From the NCBI RefSeq assembly GCF_017815535.1, contig NZ_CP072596.1, positions 2,449,614-2,513,613 of the forward strand: a stretch of 64,000 nucleotides of DNA. Reading direction: 5' to 3'. How positions within the stretch are numbered: the stretch's first letter is position 1; each line of letters starts with the position of its first letter. A program made the position numbers and the translations under genes. This document shows, one piece after another, positions 53,898 through 62,626 of this stretch. This DNA comes from Tessaracoccus sp. MC1865 (GTDB lineage: Bacteria; Actinomycetota; Actinomycetes; Propionibacteriales; Propionibacteriaceae). The notes beneath the pieces are model-generated. The model did not search any database and was not told where the DNA came from. It saw only the letters and a list, made by a program, of their open reading frames with translations.

Positions 53898-56333
53898 ATG
53901 AAGTCTGCCTCCCTGGGCCAGAAGGGCTATTCCCTCCTGATGTTCTTCGCGGTATCACTCCTGTCGGGCCTCCTGCTCGCAGGGCTGGCCGTGCCGATGA
54001 CCGCTCTCGCCGGCAACGGCGTGAAGATGGCTGCCGAATCGCTGGAGCAGTTGCCGGCCGAGTTCGAGACCCCGCCGCAGTCCGAGCGATCGCGCGTCCT
54101 GATGGGCGACGGCAAGGTGTTGGCCACGTTCTTCGACGAGAACCGCATCTACGTGCCGCTCGAGGACATCTCGCTGTTCATGCAGCAGGCGCAGATCGCC
54201 ATCGAGGACCACCGCTTCTACGAGCACGGCGCTATCGACTTCCAGGGCTTCGGCCGTGCGGCCGTGAAGACGCTGACCGGCGACACCCAGGGCGCGTCGA
54301 CGCTGACCCAGCAGTACGTGAAGCTCGTGCGCGTCGAGACCGCGTCGATGAACAACGACCAGGAAGGTGTCCGCAAGGCCACCGAGGTGTCCCTCGAGCG
54401 CAAGATCGTCGAGATGCGCTACGCCATGGCCGTCGAGGAGAAGCTCACCAAGGACGAGATCCTCGAGCGCTACCTCAACATCGCCTACTACGGCGACGGC
54501 GCCTACGGCGTGGAGGCCGCGGCCCAGCACTACTTCCAGGTCTCAGCCAAGGACCTGGACCTGGCGCAGTCGGCGATGTTGGCCGGCCTGGTCCAGAACC
54601 CCGTGCAGACCAACCCCACCAAGTACACGCAGCGCGCCATCAACCGGCGCGACACCGTGCTGAACCGCATGGCCGAGCTCAAGCTCGTCACCAAGGCGGA
54701 GGCCGCCGCCGCCAAGGAGACGACGTTCGATCCGTCGAAGATCAAGCGCCTCCCCAACGGCTGCGTCGCCTCCCAGTTCCCTTTCCTGTGTGACTACGTG
54801 CAGCGCACGCTGATGACGATGCCGAGCATGGGCGAGACGGAGGAAGAGCGCCGCAACATGCTCAACCGCGGTGGGCTCACCATCCACACGCTGATCGACG
54901 CCGAGGCCCAGCTCGCCGCTGAGGCGGCTGTCGCCTCCCTGATCGCGCCGCTCGACCCAGTGTGGGGCTCCTCCGTGCTAGTGCAGCCCAGCACCGGCCT
55001 GATCGTGGCGATGGCCCAGTCGCGCCCCAAGATGGGACCGGACGAGGCCGTGGGCGAGACGTTCAAGAACATCAACGTCGAAGGCTCCATGGGCGGCATC
55101 GAAGGCTTCCAGGCGGGCTCCACATTCAAGGCCTTCACCATGGCGGCCGCGCTGGACCTGGGCATGACTCCGGACCAGAAGTACGACGCCCCCAAGGAAC
55201 TCGAGATCGACGGCGAGACCTTCACCAACTGTGAGGGTCCGTTCAAGACCCGTGCGGACCGTCCGGTCAGCAACTACGACAGGGGCTACGGCACCATCGA
55301 CATGCGCAAGGCAGCCGAGTCGTCGGTCAACACGTACTTCATGCAGCTCATCCAGGCGGTGGGGATCTGTAACACCACCACGATGGCCGAGAAGGTGGGC
55401 GTGAAGCTCGCCAACGGCGATCCCATGAACTCCCAGGCCTCGTACCCGTCGTTCACGCTGGGCACCGCCTACATCACGCCGCTGTCCATGGCCGAGGCCT
55501 ACGCCACGTTCGCCAACCGCGGCATCCACTGCACCCCGATCATCCTGCAGTCCGTCACGACGAAGGACGGCAAGAAGCTCGAGGTGCCGCCGGCCAACTG
55601 TGAGCAGGTCATCCGGCCTGAGGTGGCCGACGGCGTCAACTACCTGCTCCAGGGCGTGGCCATGAACGGCACCGGTCGGCGGGCGGCGCTGCGCGACGGC
55701 CGCGACGAGGCCGGCAAGACCGGTACCACCAACGAGAACAAAGCCGTCTGGTACGCCGGTTACACCCCCGAGATGGCGGGCGTCGCCATGATCGGCGTCG
55801 ATACCGCCAACACCTGGTGGAAGACCCACACCCAGACCGTCAAGGGCACCATGCCCGCCAGCGGCACGTATCTGGAGGGATCCGGCGGCGGCGACGCGGG
55901 CCAGATCTGGAAGGCTGCCATGACCTCGGCGCTCGCCGACAAGCCCAAGACGAAGTTCACCGAGCCCAGCAAGACCATCCTCGAGGGCGAACTGGTGCCG
56001 GTGCCGGACGTCAAGGGGATGGGGTACAACGAGGCCAAGGAGACCATCGAGGCGGCCGGGTTCACAACCCGCACACAGCGGGAGTACTCGAGCCGCCGCA
56101 AGGGCGCCTTCCTCGGCATCACCCCCTCGGACCAGGCCGTGAAGTTCTCCAGCATCACGCTGCGGGTCTCAGCCGGTCCGGAGCCCGCGCCGAAGCCTGC
56201 GCCGAAGCCAGTGGTCCCTGAGCCCCCAGCGACGGCCCCCGCTGCCCCCGCGCCGCCCGCCGCTCCTCCGGCAGCACCTCCCGGCCAGCAGCCGGGTGGC
56301 CCTCCGGGCCAGGGCGGGGACGACGGCGACTGA
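53898..56333 (+). CDS. ponA2: Bifunctional class A penicillin-binding protein with PASTA domain (PonA2 type)
   Basis: 811 residues. TM segment (about 12-35), glycosyltransferase-51 domain with QAQIAIEDHRFYEHGAID (catalytic Glu) and QGASTLTQQYVK, transpeptidase domain with SxxK in GSTFKAF, SxN in SSVNTY and KTG in AGKTGTTNEN, one C-terminal PASTA domain (VPDVKGMGYNEAKETIEAAGF region) and a Pro-rich tail. It polymerises and cross-links peptidoglycan on the outer face of the membrane. Divergent from whiB4 and immediately followed by the metallophosphoesterase, as in M. tuberculosis. Confidence 0.96.
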   Translation: MKSASLGQKGYSLLMFFAVSLLSGLLLAGLAVPMTALAGNGVKMAAESLEQLPAEFETPPQSERSRVLMGDGKVLATFFDENRIYVPLEDISLFMQQAQIAIEDHRFYEHGAIDFQGFGRAAVKTLTGDTQGASTLTQQYVKLVRVETASMNNDQEGVRKATEVSLERKIVEMRYAMAVEEKLTKDEILERYLNIAYYGDGAYGVEAAAQHYFQVSAKDLDLAQSAMLAGLVQNPVQTNPTKYTQRAINRRDTVLNRMAELKLVTKAEAAAAKETTFDPSKIKRLPNGCVASQFPFLCDYVQRTLMTMPSMGETEEERRNMLNRGGLTIHTLIDAEAQLAAEAAVASLIAPLDPVWGSSVLVQPSTGLIVAMAQSRPKMGPDEAVGETFKNINVEGSMGGIEGFQAGSTFKAFTMAAALDLGMTPDQKYDAPKELEIDGETFTNCEGPFKTRADRPVSNYDRGYGTIDMRKAAESSVNTYFMQLIQAVGICNTTTMAEKVGVKLANGDPMNSQASYPSFTLGTAYITPLSMAEAYATFANRGIHCTPIILQSVTTKDGKKLEVPPANCEQVIRPEVADGVNYLLQGVAMNGTGRRAALRDGRDEAGKTGTTNENKAVWYAGYTPEMAGVAMIGVDTANTWWKTHTQTVKGTMPASGTYLEGSGGGDAGQIWKAAMTSALADKPKTKFTEPSKTILEGELVPVPDVKGMGYNEAKETIEAAGFTTRTQREYSSRRKGAFLGITPSDQAVKFSSITLRVSAGPEPAPKPAPKPVVPEPPATAPAAPAPPAAPPAAPPGQQPGGPPGQGGDDGD

Positions 56334-57301
56334 TGCGCGCCGCCACCAAGACCCTCGGCGGCCTGGCCGCCCTGGGCGCCGCCTGCTTCGGCTGGGGCCT
56401 CGTCGAACGCAGCCTGTACACCGTGCGCCGGGTGCAACTCGACGTGCTGCCGCAGAGTTCCGCAGAGCTCCGCGTGCTACACGTGTCAGACTTCCATCTC
56501 ATGGAATCCCAGCGCGGGAAGCAGGAATTCATCGCCGCCCTGGCAGGGCTGGAGCCGGACCTCGTGGTCAGCACCGGCGACCACATCTCTCAGGCCAAGG
56601 CCATCCCGGCCCTGATGGCGTCGCTGGAGCCCCTGCGTGGCATACCCGGAGTGTTCGTGTTCGGGTCCAACGACTACTTCGCGCCGCAGTTCCGCAACCC
56701 GCTGAGGTACCTCACACGCGGGTCGTCCAACGGTCACAAGCAGCCGGAGCCGCGCCAACTCCCCACGGCGGAGCTCGCCGCGCATCTCGAGGGACTGGGT
56801 TGGGCGAACCTCACCCAGGGCCGCACCGTGCTCGAGGTGGCCGGGCATCGGCTGGCCTTCCGGGGCACCGACGACGCCCACCTCGGCCGCGACGACTACG
56901 CCGCCGTCGGCGGGCCGCCGGAGCCGGGCGCAGCGCTCAACATCGGCGTGACCCACGCGCCGTACCTGCGGTTGCTGAACGCCATGACTGCGGACGGCGT
57001 GGATCTGATCTTCGGGGGCCATACCCACGGCGGTCAGGTCTGTGTGCCGGGCCATGGGGCGCTGATCACCAACTGCGACCTCGACACGGCACGCGTCAAG
57101 GGCCTGTCCACCCACACCTCCGGGGGACGCACCGCGCACCTCCACGTGTCTGCGGGTTTGGGCACCTCCCCGTTCGCGCCGTACCGGTTCGCATGCCGCC
57201 CTGAGGTGACGCTGCTCACCCTGGTTCCCGGGCCGGAGCGGACCATCGCCCACGGCCCCATCCGGAACCGTGAATTCGCACCTGAGGCCGCCGTGCGCTA
57301 A
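56333..57301 (+). CDS. Metallophosphoesterase (Rv3683-like)
   Basis: 322 residues. One N-terminal hydrophobic segment then the calcineurin-like fold: HVSDFHL (D-x-H), VSTGDHIS (GD), FGSNDYF in place of the usual GNHD (Asn kept) and GGHTHGGQ. Metal-ligand residues appear complete. ATG 56333 shares one base with the ponA2 stop (TGATG), so the two are co-translated. Likely an envelope-linked phosphodiesterase; substrate unknown. The tRNA-Pro gene follows in 25 bp. Confidence 0.9.
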   Translation: MRAATKTLGGLAALGAACFGWGLVERSLYTVRRVQLDVLPQSSAELRVLHVSDFHLMESQRGKQEFIAALAGLEPDLVVSTGDHISQAKAIPALMASLEPLRGIPGVFVFGSNDYFAPQFRNPLRYLTRGSSNGHKQPEPRQLPTAELAAHLEGLGWANLTQGRTVLEVAGHRLAFRGTDDAHLGRDDYAAVGGPPEPGAALNIGVTHAPYLRLLNAMTADGVDLIFGGHTHGGQVCVPGHGALITNCDLDTARVKGLSTHTSGGRTAHLHVSAGLGTSPFAPYRFACRPEVTLLTLVPGPERTIAHGPIRNREFAPEAAVR

Positions 57302-57326
57302 TCTTTCCCTTGGCTCAAAAAGCCAT

Positions 57327-57403
57327 CGGGGTGTGGCGCAGCTTGGTAGCGCGCGTCGTTCGGGACGACGAGGCCGCAGGTTCAAATCCTGTCACCCCGA
57401 CCA
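57327..57403 (+). tRNA. tRNA-Pro (anticodon CGG)
   Basis: 77-nt cloverleaf: acceptor CGGGGTG/CACCCCG, D-arm GCGCAGCTTGGTAGCGC, anticodon stem CGTCG/CGACG around TTCGGGA (CGG), T-arm GTTCAAATCC, encoded CCA. A good terminator follows. Confidence 0.96.
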
Positions 57404-57428
57404 TGTGATGTCTCAGGACATCGGACTA

Positions 57429-57455
57429 GCCTGAACCCTCTGGGTTCAGGCTTTT
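57429..57455 (+). terminator. Intrinsic terminator after tRNA-Pro
   Basis: Perfect 10-bp stem GCCTGAACCC / GGGTTCAGGC with a TCT loop, followed by TTTT. Confidence 0.9.
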
Positions 57456-57498
57456 ATGGTTCCCGGGGCTGGTGGTCCGCCGCGGCCCGCGGAGCGGC

Positions 57499-58146
57499 TC
57501 AGTAGACTGCGAGCTTGCCCTGATCGTCGTTGCAGACGAGGCCCACTCCGGTGGGCAGTTCCAACCCGGTGAGCTCCGCGCAGTCCGGCGTCGCCTGGAG
57601 CACCGTCAGGAGATGCCACTGGCGCGTCTCGCCGTCCTCTCCCCAGATCGCCTGGCCACCACCACAGTCCGTGCTGATCGTGCCGAGGATGAAGCCGTCC
57701 TGGTGCTTGCTCATCACGCTGAGGCCCAGCACGGTGCAGCCGTCCGTACCGGCGGACGTCATCGCGTTCTCCGCGTAGTCGCGGAACGCCGGTGACGCCT
57801 CCTCAAGCAGGTGGAGCTGCGAGTAGGCGACATTGTGGATGTGGCGGTCCTCCCACCCGTTGGTGGGTTGGAAGTCCGGACCCGCCCCAGCCGACTGCAT
57901 CGAGGTGAGCTCGCTGGAGCGCGCAGCCGCCCTCGACATGACCTCGTCCACCTCGGCGGCGGCCTCGGCCTGCTTCTCCGCGGCAACGACCTCCTCCGGG
58001 AGCTCTTCATCGGCGGCGTCCTTGGGGACACCGAACGACGGAGCCAACTGCCTGGCCGACACGGCCGACGACACCATGGAATCCGGGGCGCACGCGGGCA
58101 ACAGCAGCAGCGCCGCGGCCGGGGCCGCGAACCAGGTGGCCCTCAT
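57499..58146 (-). CDS. Lipoprotein of unknown function (paralogue A)
   Basis: 215 residues from ATG 58146, sharing a base with the stop of the upstream gene (TGATG). Signal peptide with lipobox LLPAC (Cys19), then an Ala/Glu-rich helix (45-75) and a globular C-terminal domain. Cys pairs in TDGCTV, STDCGGGQAIWG, TPDCAEL and GLVCNDDQ, plus QWHLLTVL, line up with the neighbouring protein (GCVTEE, NCAGGEVVWG, PCADL, LRCLGDD, QWHYIVQF). The two are clear tandem duplicates sharing about four Cys. No known family recognised. Confidence 0.7.
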   Translation of the reverse strand: MRATWFAAPAAALLLLPACAPDSMVSSAVSARQLAPSFGVPKDAADEELPEEVVAAEKQAEAAAEVDEVMSRAAARSSELTSMQSAGAGPDFQPTNGWEDRHIHNVAYSQLHLLEEASPAFRDYAENAMTSAGTDGCTVLGLSVMSKHQDGFILGTISTDCGGGQAIWGEDGETRQWHLLTVLQATPDCAELTGLELPTGVGLVCNDDQGKLAVY

Positions 58147-58778
58147 CAGAAGTCCCGGGCCGAACCGTCGTCGCCCAGACAACGCAGGCCCGGGGCGCCT
58201 GCGGGGATGCCGTTGTAGGCGAGGTCCGCGCAGGGCACGGGGTCGCCGAACTGAACGATGTAGTGCCACTGGTTGTCGGTGATGCCCCACACCACTTCGC
58301 CGCCCGCGCAGTTCGACTCCTCAGTGCCATAGGCGAAGCCGTCGGAGTGAATGCCGTGGAGGATGACCTCCTCGGTGACGCAACCGGTCTCGTCCTCGAC
58401 GCCGACGCGGCTGGTGAGGAACGCGCGCAGCGACTCCGGCAGTTCGGTGGCCTTGATGATGTCGGCGCCCGAGCGCAGCGTCAGGTCCAGCTTCGTCCAG
58501 GGGCCGCCCTCCTGCGGGGGCTGTTCGACCGGGGACAGGCTGGTCGTCGACTCTGCGGTGGGAGGCGGGGCGGACTCGCTGGCCGACGCGGATTCACTGG
58601 GCGAAGCTGACTCCGACGCCACGATCTCCGTCTCCGCCGTGGGCGGTGGTTCAGTGGCGCCGGGCGTGGTCATGTCAACCGCCGGCGCCGTGGGGGACGG
58701 CGCGGCCGGTTCGGGGGAACACCCGCCCAGTGCAGCTGCACACGCGAGCACGCCCGTCAGGATAACTGCCGTTCGCAC
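58146..58778 (-). CDS. Lipoprotein of unknown function (paralogue B)
   Basis: 210 residues. Lipobox LGGC (Cys20) followed by a Ser/Thr/Pro/Glu-rich linker (22-90, with SESASPSESASASES) and the same Cys-rich globular domain as the gene downstream, including YGTEESNCAGGEVVWGITDN and LRCLGDDGSA. The GTG start at 58778 has TACAGT (58785-58790, minus) 6 nt upstream, so a leaderless transcript is likely. Extracytoplasmic; function unknown. Confidence 0.7.
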   Translation of the reverse strand: MRTAVILTGVLACAAALGGCSPEPAAPSPTAPAVDMTTPGATEPPPTAETEIVASESASPSESASASESAPPPTAESTTSLSPVEQPPQEGGPWTKLDLTLRSGADIIKATELPESLRAFLTSRVGVEDETGCVTEEVILHGIHSDGFAYGTEESNCAGGEVVWGITDNQWHYIVQFGDPVPCADLAYNGIPAGAPGLRCLGDDGSARDF

Positions 58779-58784
58779 CCCAGC

Positions 58785-58790
58785 ACTGTA
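58785..58790 (-). promoter_or_regulatory. -10 box of a probable leaderless promoter (tandem lipoproteins)
   Basis: TACAGT on the minus strand, then GCTGGG and the GTG at 58778. Confidence 0.45.
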
Positions 58791-58900
58791 GCAGCGTGAG
58801 ACAAAGTCCCATCAAGTAGCAATGAATGAAAATGTCTGGCTATGGTGGAAATGGAAGCGCTCAACGGAGATGCGTGATTCCACCGCAACGAAGGGGTCCC

Positions 58901-60790
58901 ATGACAACCGCCACCCAAGTTCACCGGAAAACACGAGCCGACCTCCCCGCCACGGGCGAGGCACCCACCCACCCGAAGCTGGTGGCATGGCTCGATGAAG
59001 TTGTCGAGCTGTGCCAGCCCGACGCCATCCATTACTGCGATGGTTCCGACGCGGAGTACGACCATCTGGTCCGCGTCCTCGAAGAGGCGGGCACTGTCAT
59101 CCGCCTCAACGACGAGAAGCTACCCAACTCGATCTACGCTCGCACGGACCCGGACGACGTGGCCCGCGTTGAGGACCAGACGTTCATCTGCTCCGAGGAC
59201 GAGCGCAACGCCGGTCCCACCAACAACTGGATGGCCCCGGCCGAGATGAAGCGCGTGATGAAGGGCCTCTACGACGGCTGCATGCGCGGGCGCACCCTGT
59301 ACGTCATCCCGTTCTGCATGGGCCACATCGAGGCCGATGACCCGAAGTTCGGCGTTGAGGTCTCCGACTCCGCCTACGTGGCGTTGTCGATGCGGATCAT
59401 GACCCGGATGGGCGCCGAGCCGCTCAAGGCGATGACGGACACCCAGGCCGACTTCGTCCCCTGCCTTCACTCGGTTGGCCTGCCCCTCGAGGAGGGCGAG
59501 CAGGACGTGCCATGGCCCTGCTCGGAGACCAAGTACATCATCCACTTCCCCGACGAGCGGATGATCTGGTCCTACGGCTCCGGCTACGGCGGCAACTCGC
59601 TGCTGGGCAAGAAGTGCTACTCGCTGCGCATCGCCTCCGTCATGGCGCGCGACGAGGGCTGGATGGCCGAGCACATGCTGATCCTGCGGCTCATCTCCCC
59701 CGAGGGACGCAAGTACCACATCGCGGCCGCGTTCCCGTCGGCCTGTGGCAAGACCAACCTGGCCATGCTCGAACCGACGGTCCCCGGCTGGAAGGTCGAG
59801 ACCCTGGGCGACGACATCGCCTGGCTCCGCTTCGGTGAGGACGGCCGGCTGTACGCCACCAACCCGGAGACCGGCTTCTTCGGCGTGGCTCCCGGCACCA
59901 GCTACGAGACCAACCCCAACGCGATGCGCACCATCGCCAAGGGCAACTCGATCTTCACCAACGTCGGCCTCACCGCCGACGGCGACGTGTGGTGGGAGGG
60001 CATGACCAAGGACAAGCCCGAGAACATCACTGACTGGAAGGGTCGCCCCTGGAGCGGCTCGACCGGTCCGGAGGGTGGCCGCAAGGACGAGAAGGCGGCG
60101 CACCCCAACAGCCGCTTCTGCACGCCTATTGAGCAGTGCCCCATCCTGGCGGACGACTACCACAACCCGCAGGGTGTGCCGATCGACGCGATCGTCTTCG
60201 GCGGCCGTCGGGAGAACACCATCCCGCTGGTGACGCAGTCGCGCAACTGGAAGCACGGCGTCTTCATGGGCGCCACCTGTTCCTCGGAGACCACCGCTGC
60301 GGCGAAGGGTGCGGTCGGCGTGCTGCGCCGCGACCCCATGGCGATGCTGCCGTTCATCGGCTACCACGTGGCCGATTACGTGCAGCACTGGATCAACATC
60401 GGCAAGAAGGCCGACGAGGCCAAGCTGCCGAAGGTGTTCTACGTCAACTGGTTCCGCCGCGACGGGGACGGCCGCTTCATGTGGCCCGGGTTCGGCGAGA
60501 ACTCCCGCGTGCTGAAGTGGATCGCCGAGCGCGTCGACGGCAAGGCCGACGCCGTGGAGACCCCCACCGGCTTCGTCCCCACGAAGGAGTCGCTCGACGT
60601 CGACGGACTCGACATCTCCGACGAGGACCTGGAGGCCGTGATCAGCTACCGCCCGCAGGAATGGCACGACGAGGTCCCGCGCATCGGACGCTGGTTCGAC
60701 AGCTTCGGCTGGCGTCTCCCGCGCGAACTGGTCGACGAACTGCGTCACCTGGAGGTCGCCGTCGGGCGCGCGCCCAGCTCGATGTGGTGA
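58901..60790 (+). CDS. pckG: Phosphoenolpyruvate carboxykinase (GTP)
   Basis: 629 residues, typical for the GTP-dependent enzyme, which interconverts oxaloacetate and PEP. The ATG at 58901 follows AAGGGG. The P-loop [13 protein letters not shown] and the GTP/metal region [23 protein letters not shown] are intact, as are [17 protein letters not shown] and [24 protein letters not shown]-type PEPCK has a different P-loop, so the cofactor call is secure. In propionic-acid bacteria this enzyme links central metabolism to C4 fermentation, but no neighbour here makes that connection. Confidence 0.97.
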   Translation: MTTATQVHRKTRADLPATGEAPTHPKLVAWLDEVVELCQPDAIHYCDGSDAEYDHLVRVLEEAGTVIRLNDEKLPNSIYARTDPDDVARVEDQTFICSEDERNAGPTNNWMAPAEMKRVMKGLYDGCMRGRTLYVIPFCMGHIEADDPKFGVEVSDSAYVALSMRIMTRMGAEPLKAMTDTQADFVPCLHSVGLPLEEGEQDVPWPCSETKYIIHFPDERMIWSYGSGYGGNSLLGKKCYSLRIASVMARDEGWMAEHMLILRLISPEGRKYHIAAAFPSACGKTNLAMLEPTVPGWKVETLGDDIAWLRFGEDGRLYATNPETGFFGVAPGTSYETNPNAMRTIAKGNSIFTNVGLTADGDVWWEGMTKDKPENITDWKGRPWSGSTGPEGGRKDEKAAHPNSRFCTPIEQCPILADDYHNPQGVPIDAIVFGGRRENTIPLVTQSRNWKHGVFMGATCSSETTAAAKGAVGVLRRDPMAMLPFIGYHVADYVQHWINIGKKADEAKLPKVFYVNWFRRDGDGRFMWPGFGENSRVLKWIAERVDGKADAVETPTGFVPTKESLDVDGLDISDEDLEAVISYRPQEWHDEVPRIGRWFDSFGWRLPRELVDELRHLEVAVGRAPSSMW

Positions 60791-60819
60791 TGAACCTGCA
60801 CCGACCTGCCCGCTGAGCA

Positions 60820-60862
60820 ACGATCGCCGGCATCGCCCCGTTCGGGCGGTGCCGGCGATCGT
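60820..60862. terminator. Bidirectional terminator hairpin after pckG
   Basis: Arms ACGATCGCCGGCA (60820-60832) and TGCCGGCGATCGT (60850-60862) are perfectly complementary, with an inner CGCCC/GGGCG pairing, between convergent pckG and the LRR gene. Confidence 0.8.
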
Positions 60863-60873
60863 CGTGCGGGGGA

Positions 60874-62073
60874 TCAGCGGACGATCTCGAGCCCGTCTGC
60901 CACCTTCTGGTCCAGCGGCGACCAGTCGGTGACCGGGTTGTTCTTCAGGGACAGGAACGTCAGGTTCTCCAGAGCCGCGAACGGGGAGACGTCGGTGATC
61001 TCGTTGTCGTCCAGGTTGATTGCCACCAGCAGCGGCAGCTCCGTGACGAACGAGGCGCCGGTCAGGCCCGCGTTCATGGCCATGAACGTCTCAAGGCGAT
61101 CGAGGTCGGTCACGTCGGAGGCCTTCAAGCCGGTCACCGGGGCGTCGGGGCCGCCGATGAGTAGATGCTCGAGCCCGCGGAGCGCGTTCAGGTCGGACAG
61201 GTCGGCCAGCGGGACCTGGTACAGATTGAGGCTCGTCAACTTCGACAGCGAGGTCAGGGGATCCAACGAGAGGGCCCCGGCGGTGTAGCGCCGTCCCTGG
61301 ATGTCGAGTTCCGCGAGATCCCTGGCCACCTCGATGCCTCCGAGGTCCTGGACGGTATATCCGTTGGCCGTGGCGCATTTCAGGGTGATCAGCCCCTCCA
61401 CCTCCGAGCGCAGGATCCGGTCGTGCCCCGTCTGCGCCCGGACGCAGTTGGTCAGGGAGCGGTCAGCGAAGGTGACCTCGTCCACGGGCTGGGTCGGCTC
61501 GGGCGACGCGGTGACGGTGGGGATCCCGATCGGCACCTCAGCCACCGTGCGGTCGTCGGTGAAGCGGACGATGTTGTTGAAGACCCACTGGTCCTGCCAG
61601 CCGTAGACGCCGGCGGCACGCTCCCCCGCGGTCTGGGTGACGACGGTTGCCATGGCGTAGGAGCGGCACCCACGGCGCCCGGTTCGCTCGTTGTCGCACT
61701 CGGTCCACCACTCGCGGCCGTCCGGGGCCGTCCAGTTGCCCGGGTTGGCGAGCGGGTTGGAGCCCCAGAGCTTCCGTGATGCGGGGAGGTAGGTGAGGTT
61801 GTTGAAGGCCCAGCCTGTAGTGCGCGTGAACGTGCGCTTCGCACCGTCGTCGAGGTGCGCGTAGGTGATCACGGTGGCCTTGATCTCCGTGCGGCACCGG
61901 GTGGTCCGGGAATACGGTTCGCAAGCGGTGCGCCATTCCCGCCCGTTGACCACGTGGATGCCCTCGGTGGTGTAAACATCGACCTCTGCATGCGCAGGCC
62001 CGGCTGGCCCGAGGAGTGCCGGCACGACCACCAGCACTGCCGCGAGAAGGAGCTTGAACCAAGAACTCATCAT
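60874..62073 (-). CDS. Secreted protein: Trp/Cys double module plus leucine-rich repeats
   Basis: 399 residues from ATG 62073 (GGGGGC upstream). A signal peptide (FKLLLAAVLVVVPALLG..., cleavage after AHA) exports it. Residues about 38-180 carry two Cys/Trp repeats: GREWRTACEPYSRTTRCRTE with GWAFNNLTYL, then GREWWTECDNERTGRRGCRS with WVFNNIVRF. They match the C-terminal half of the secreted protein at 21.0-22.0 kb closely. Residues about 245-395 are internalin-type leucine-rich repeats (LTSLNLYQVPLADLSDL, LTFLSLKNNPVTDWSPL). No sortase motif or TM tail. Likely surface or extracellular binding protein. Confidence 0.78.
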   Translation of the reverse strand: MMSSWFKLLLAAVLVVVPALLGPAGPAHAEVDVYTTEGIHVVNGREWRTACEPYSRTTRCRTEIKATVITYAHLDDGAKRTFTRTTGWAFNNLTYLPASRKLWGSNPLANPGNWTAPDGREWWTECDNERTGRRGCRSYAMATVVTQTAGERAAGVYGWQDQWVFNNIVRFTDDRTVAEVPIGIPTVTASPEPTQPVDEVTFADRSLTNCVRAQTGHDRILRSEVEGLITLKCATANGYTVQDLGGIEVARDLAELDIQGRRYTAGALSLDPLTSLSKLTSLNLYQVPLADLSDLNALRGLEHLLIGGPDAPVTGLKASDVTDLDRLETFMAMNAGLTGASFVTELPLLVAINLDDNEITDVSPFAALENLTFLSLKNNPVTDWSPLDQKVADGLEIVR

Positions 62074-62151
62074 TGCCCCCATCACCGTGCCGTCATCGGC
62101 GCTGAGGGCGACCCTAACAGAGCCGCCGCCTCGGCCGGGCGCGACCTCGCC

Positions 62152-62157
62152 TAACCT
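62152..62157 (+). promoter_or_regulatory. -10 box of a probable leaderless promoter (glutaredoxin)
   Basis: TAACCT, 6 nt before the ATG at 62164; no Shine-Dalgarno. Confidence 0.5.
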
Positions 62158-62163
62158 GGGGCC

Positions 62164-62583
62164 ATGCAGCGGTTCACGTGGCTCATCGTCCTCATCGCCG
62201 GTCTGGCGTTCGCCTTCTCCATCGAGGGCTGGAAGGTGACCGCCGTCAGCGCGCTGCTGGCGGTGTGCGTGATTCTCCTCGCCTGGTGGATGAGCCCGTT
62301 CTCCGGCGGCCGCACCAAGCGGCACGCCGACGTCATGGCGCTGCCCGCCGAGCAGCGCCGCGTCGTGGCCTACTGGCGGCCAGGCTGCATCTTCTGCCAG
62401 AGACTCCGGGGCGGCCTCGGGAGCGATGCGAAGAAGGTGACGTGGATCAACATCTGGCAGGACCCGGACGCGGCGGCATTCGTCCGCAGCGTCAACAACG
62501 GTGATGAGACCGTCCCCACCGTCGTGGTCGACGGCGAGGTGCTGGTCAACCCTGATCCGAGGACGGTTCGCGAGGCCCTCTGA
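62164..62583 (+). CDS. Membrane-tethered glutaredoxin/mycoredoxin-like protein
   Basis: 139 residues. Two N-terminal TM segments (about 6-20 and 25-43) precede a short thioredoxin fold with the active site CIFC (Cys75/Cys78) in AYWRPGCIFCQRLRGGL and the cis-Pro stretch ETVPTVVVDG. The sequence after the CxxC resembles the mycoredoxin/NrdH-type group that uses mycothiol. The TM anchor is unusual for that group; the catalytic domain should face the cytoplasm if the hairpin has both ends inside. A redox partner is not evident nearby. Confidence 0.8.
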   Translation: MQRFTWLIVLIAGLAFAFSIEGWKVTAVSALLAVCVILLAWWMSPFSGGRTKRHADVMALPAEQRRVVAYWRPGCIFCQRLRGGLGSDAKKVTWINIWQDPDAAAFVRSVNNGDETVPTVVVDGEVLVNPDPRTVREAL

Positions 62584-62626
62584 ACCGCCGTTGACAACGC
62601 ATTATCTTGAGTGAGACGGTGCATGG

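Noticed and set aside
57327-57403. tRNA-Pro as a possible integration site
   Set aside because: A normal terminator and unrelated lipoprotein genes follow; no attachment repeat or integrase is visible.
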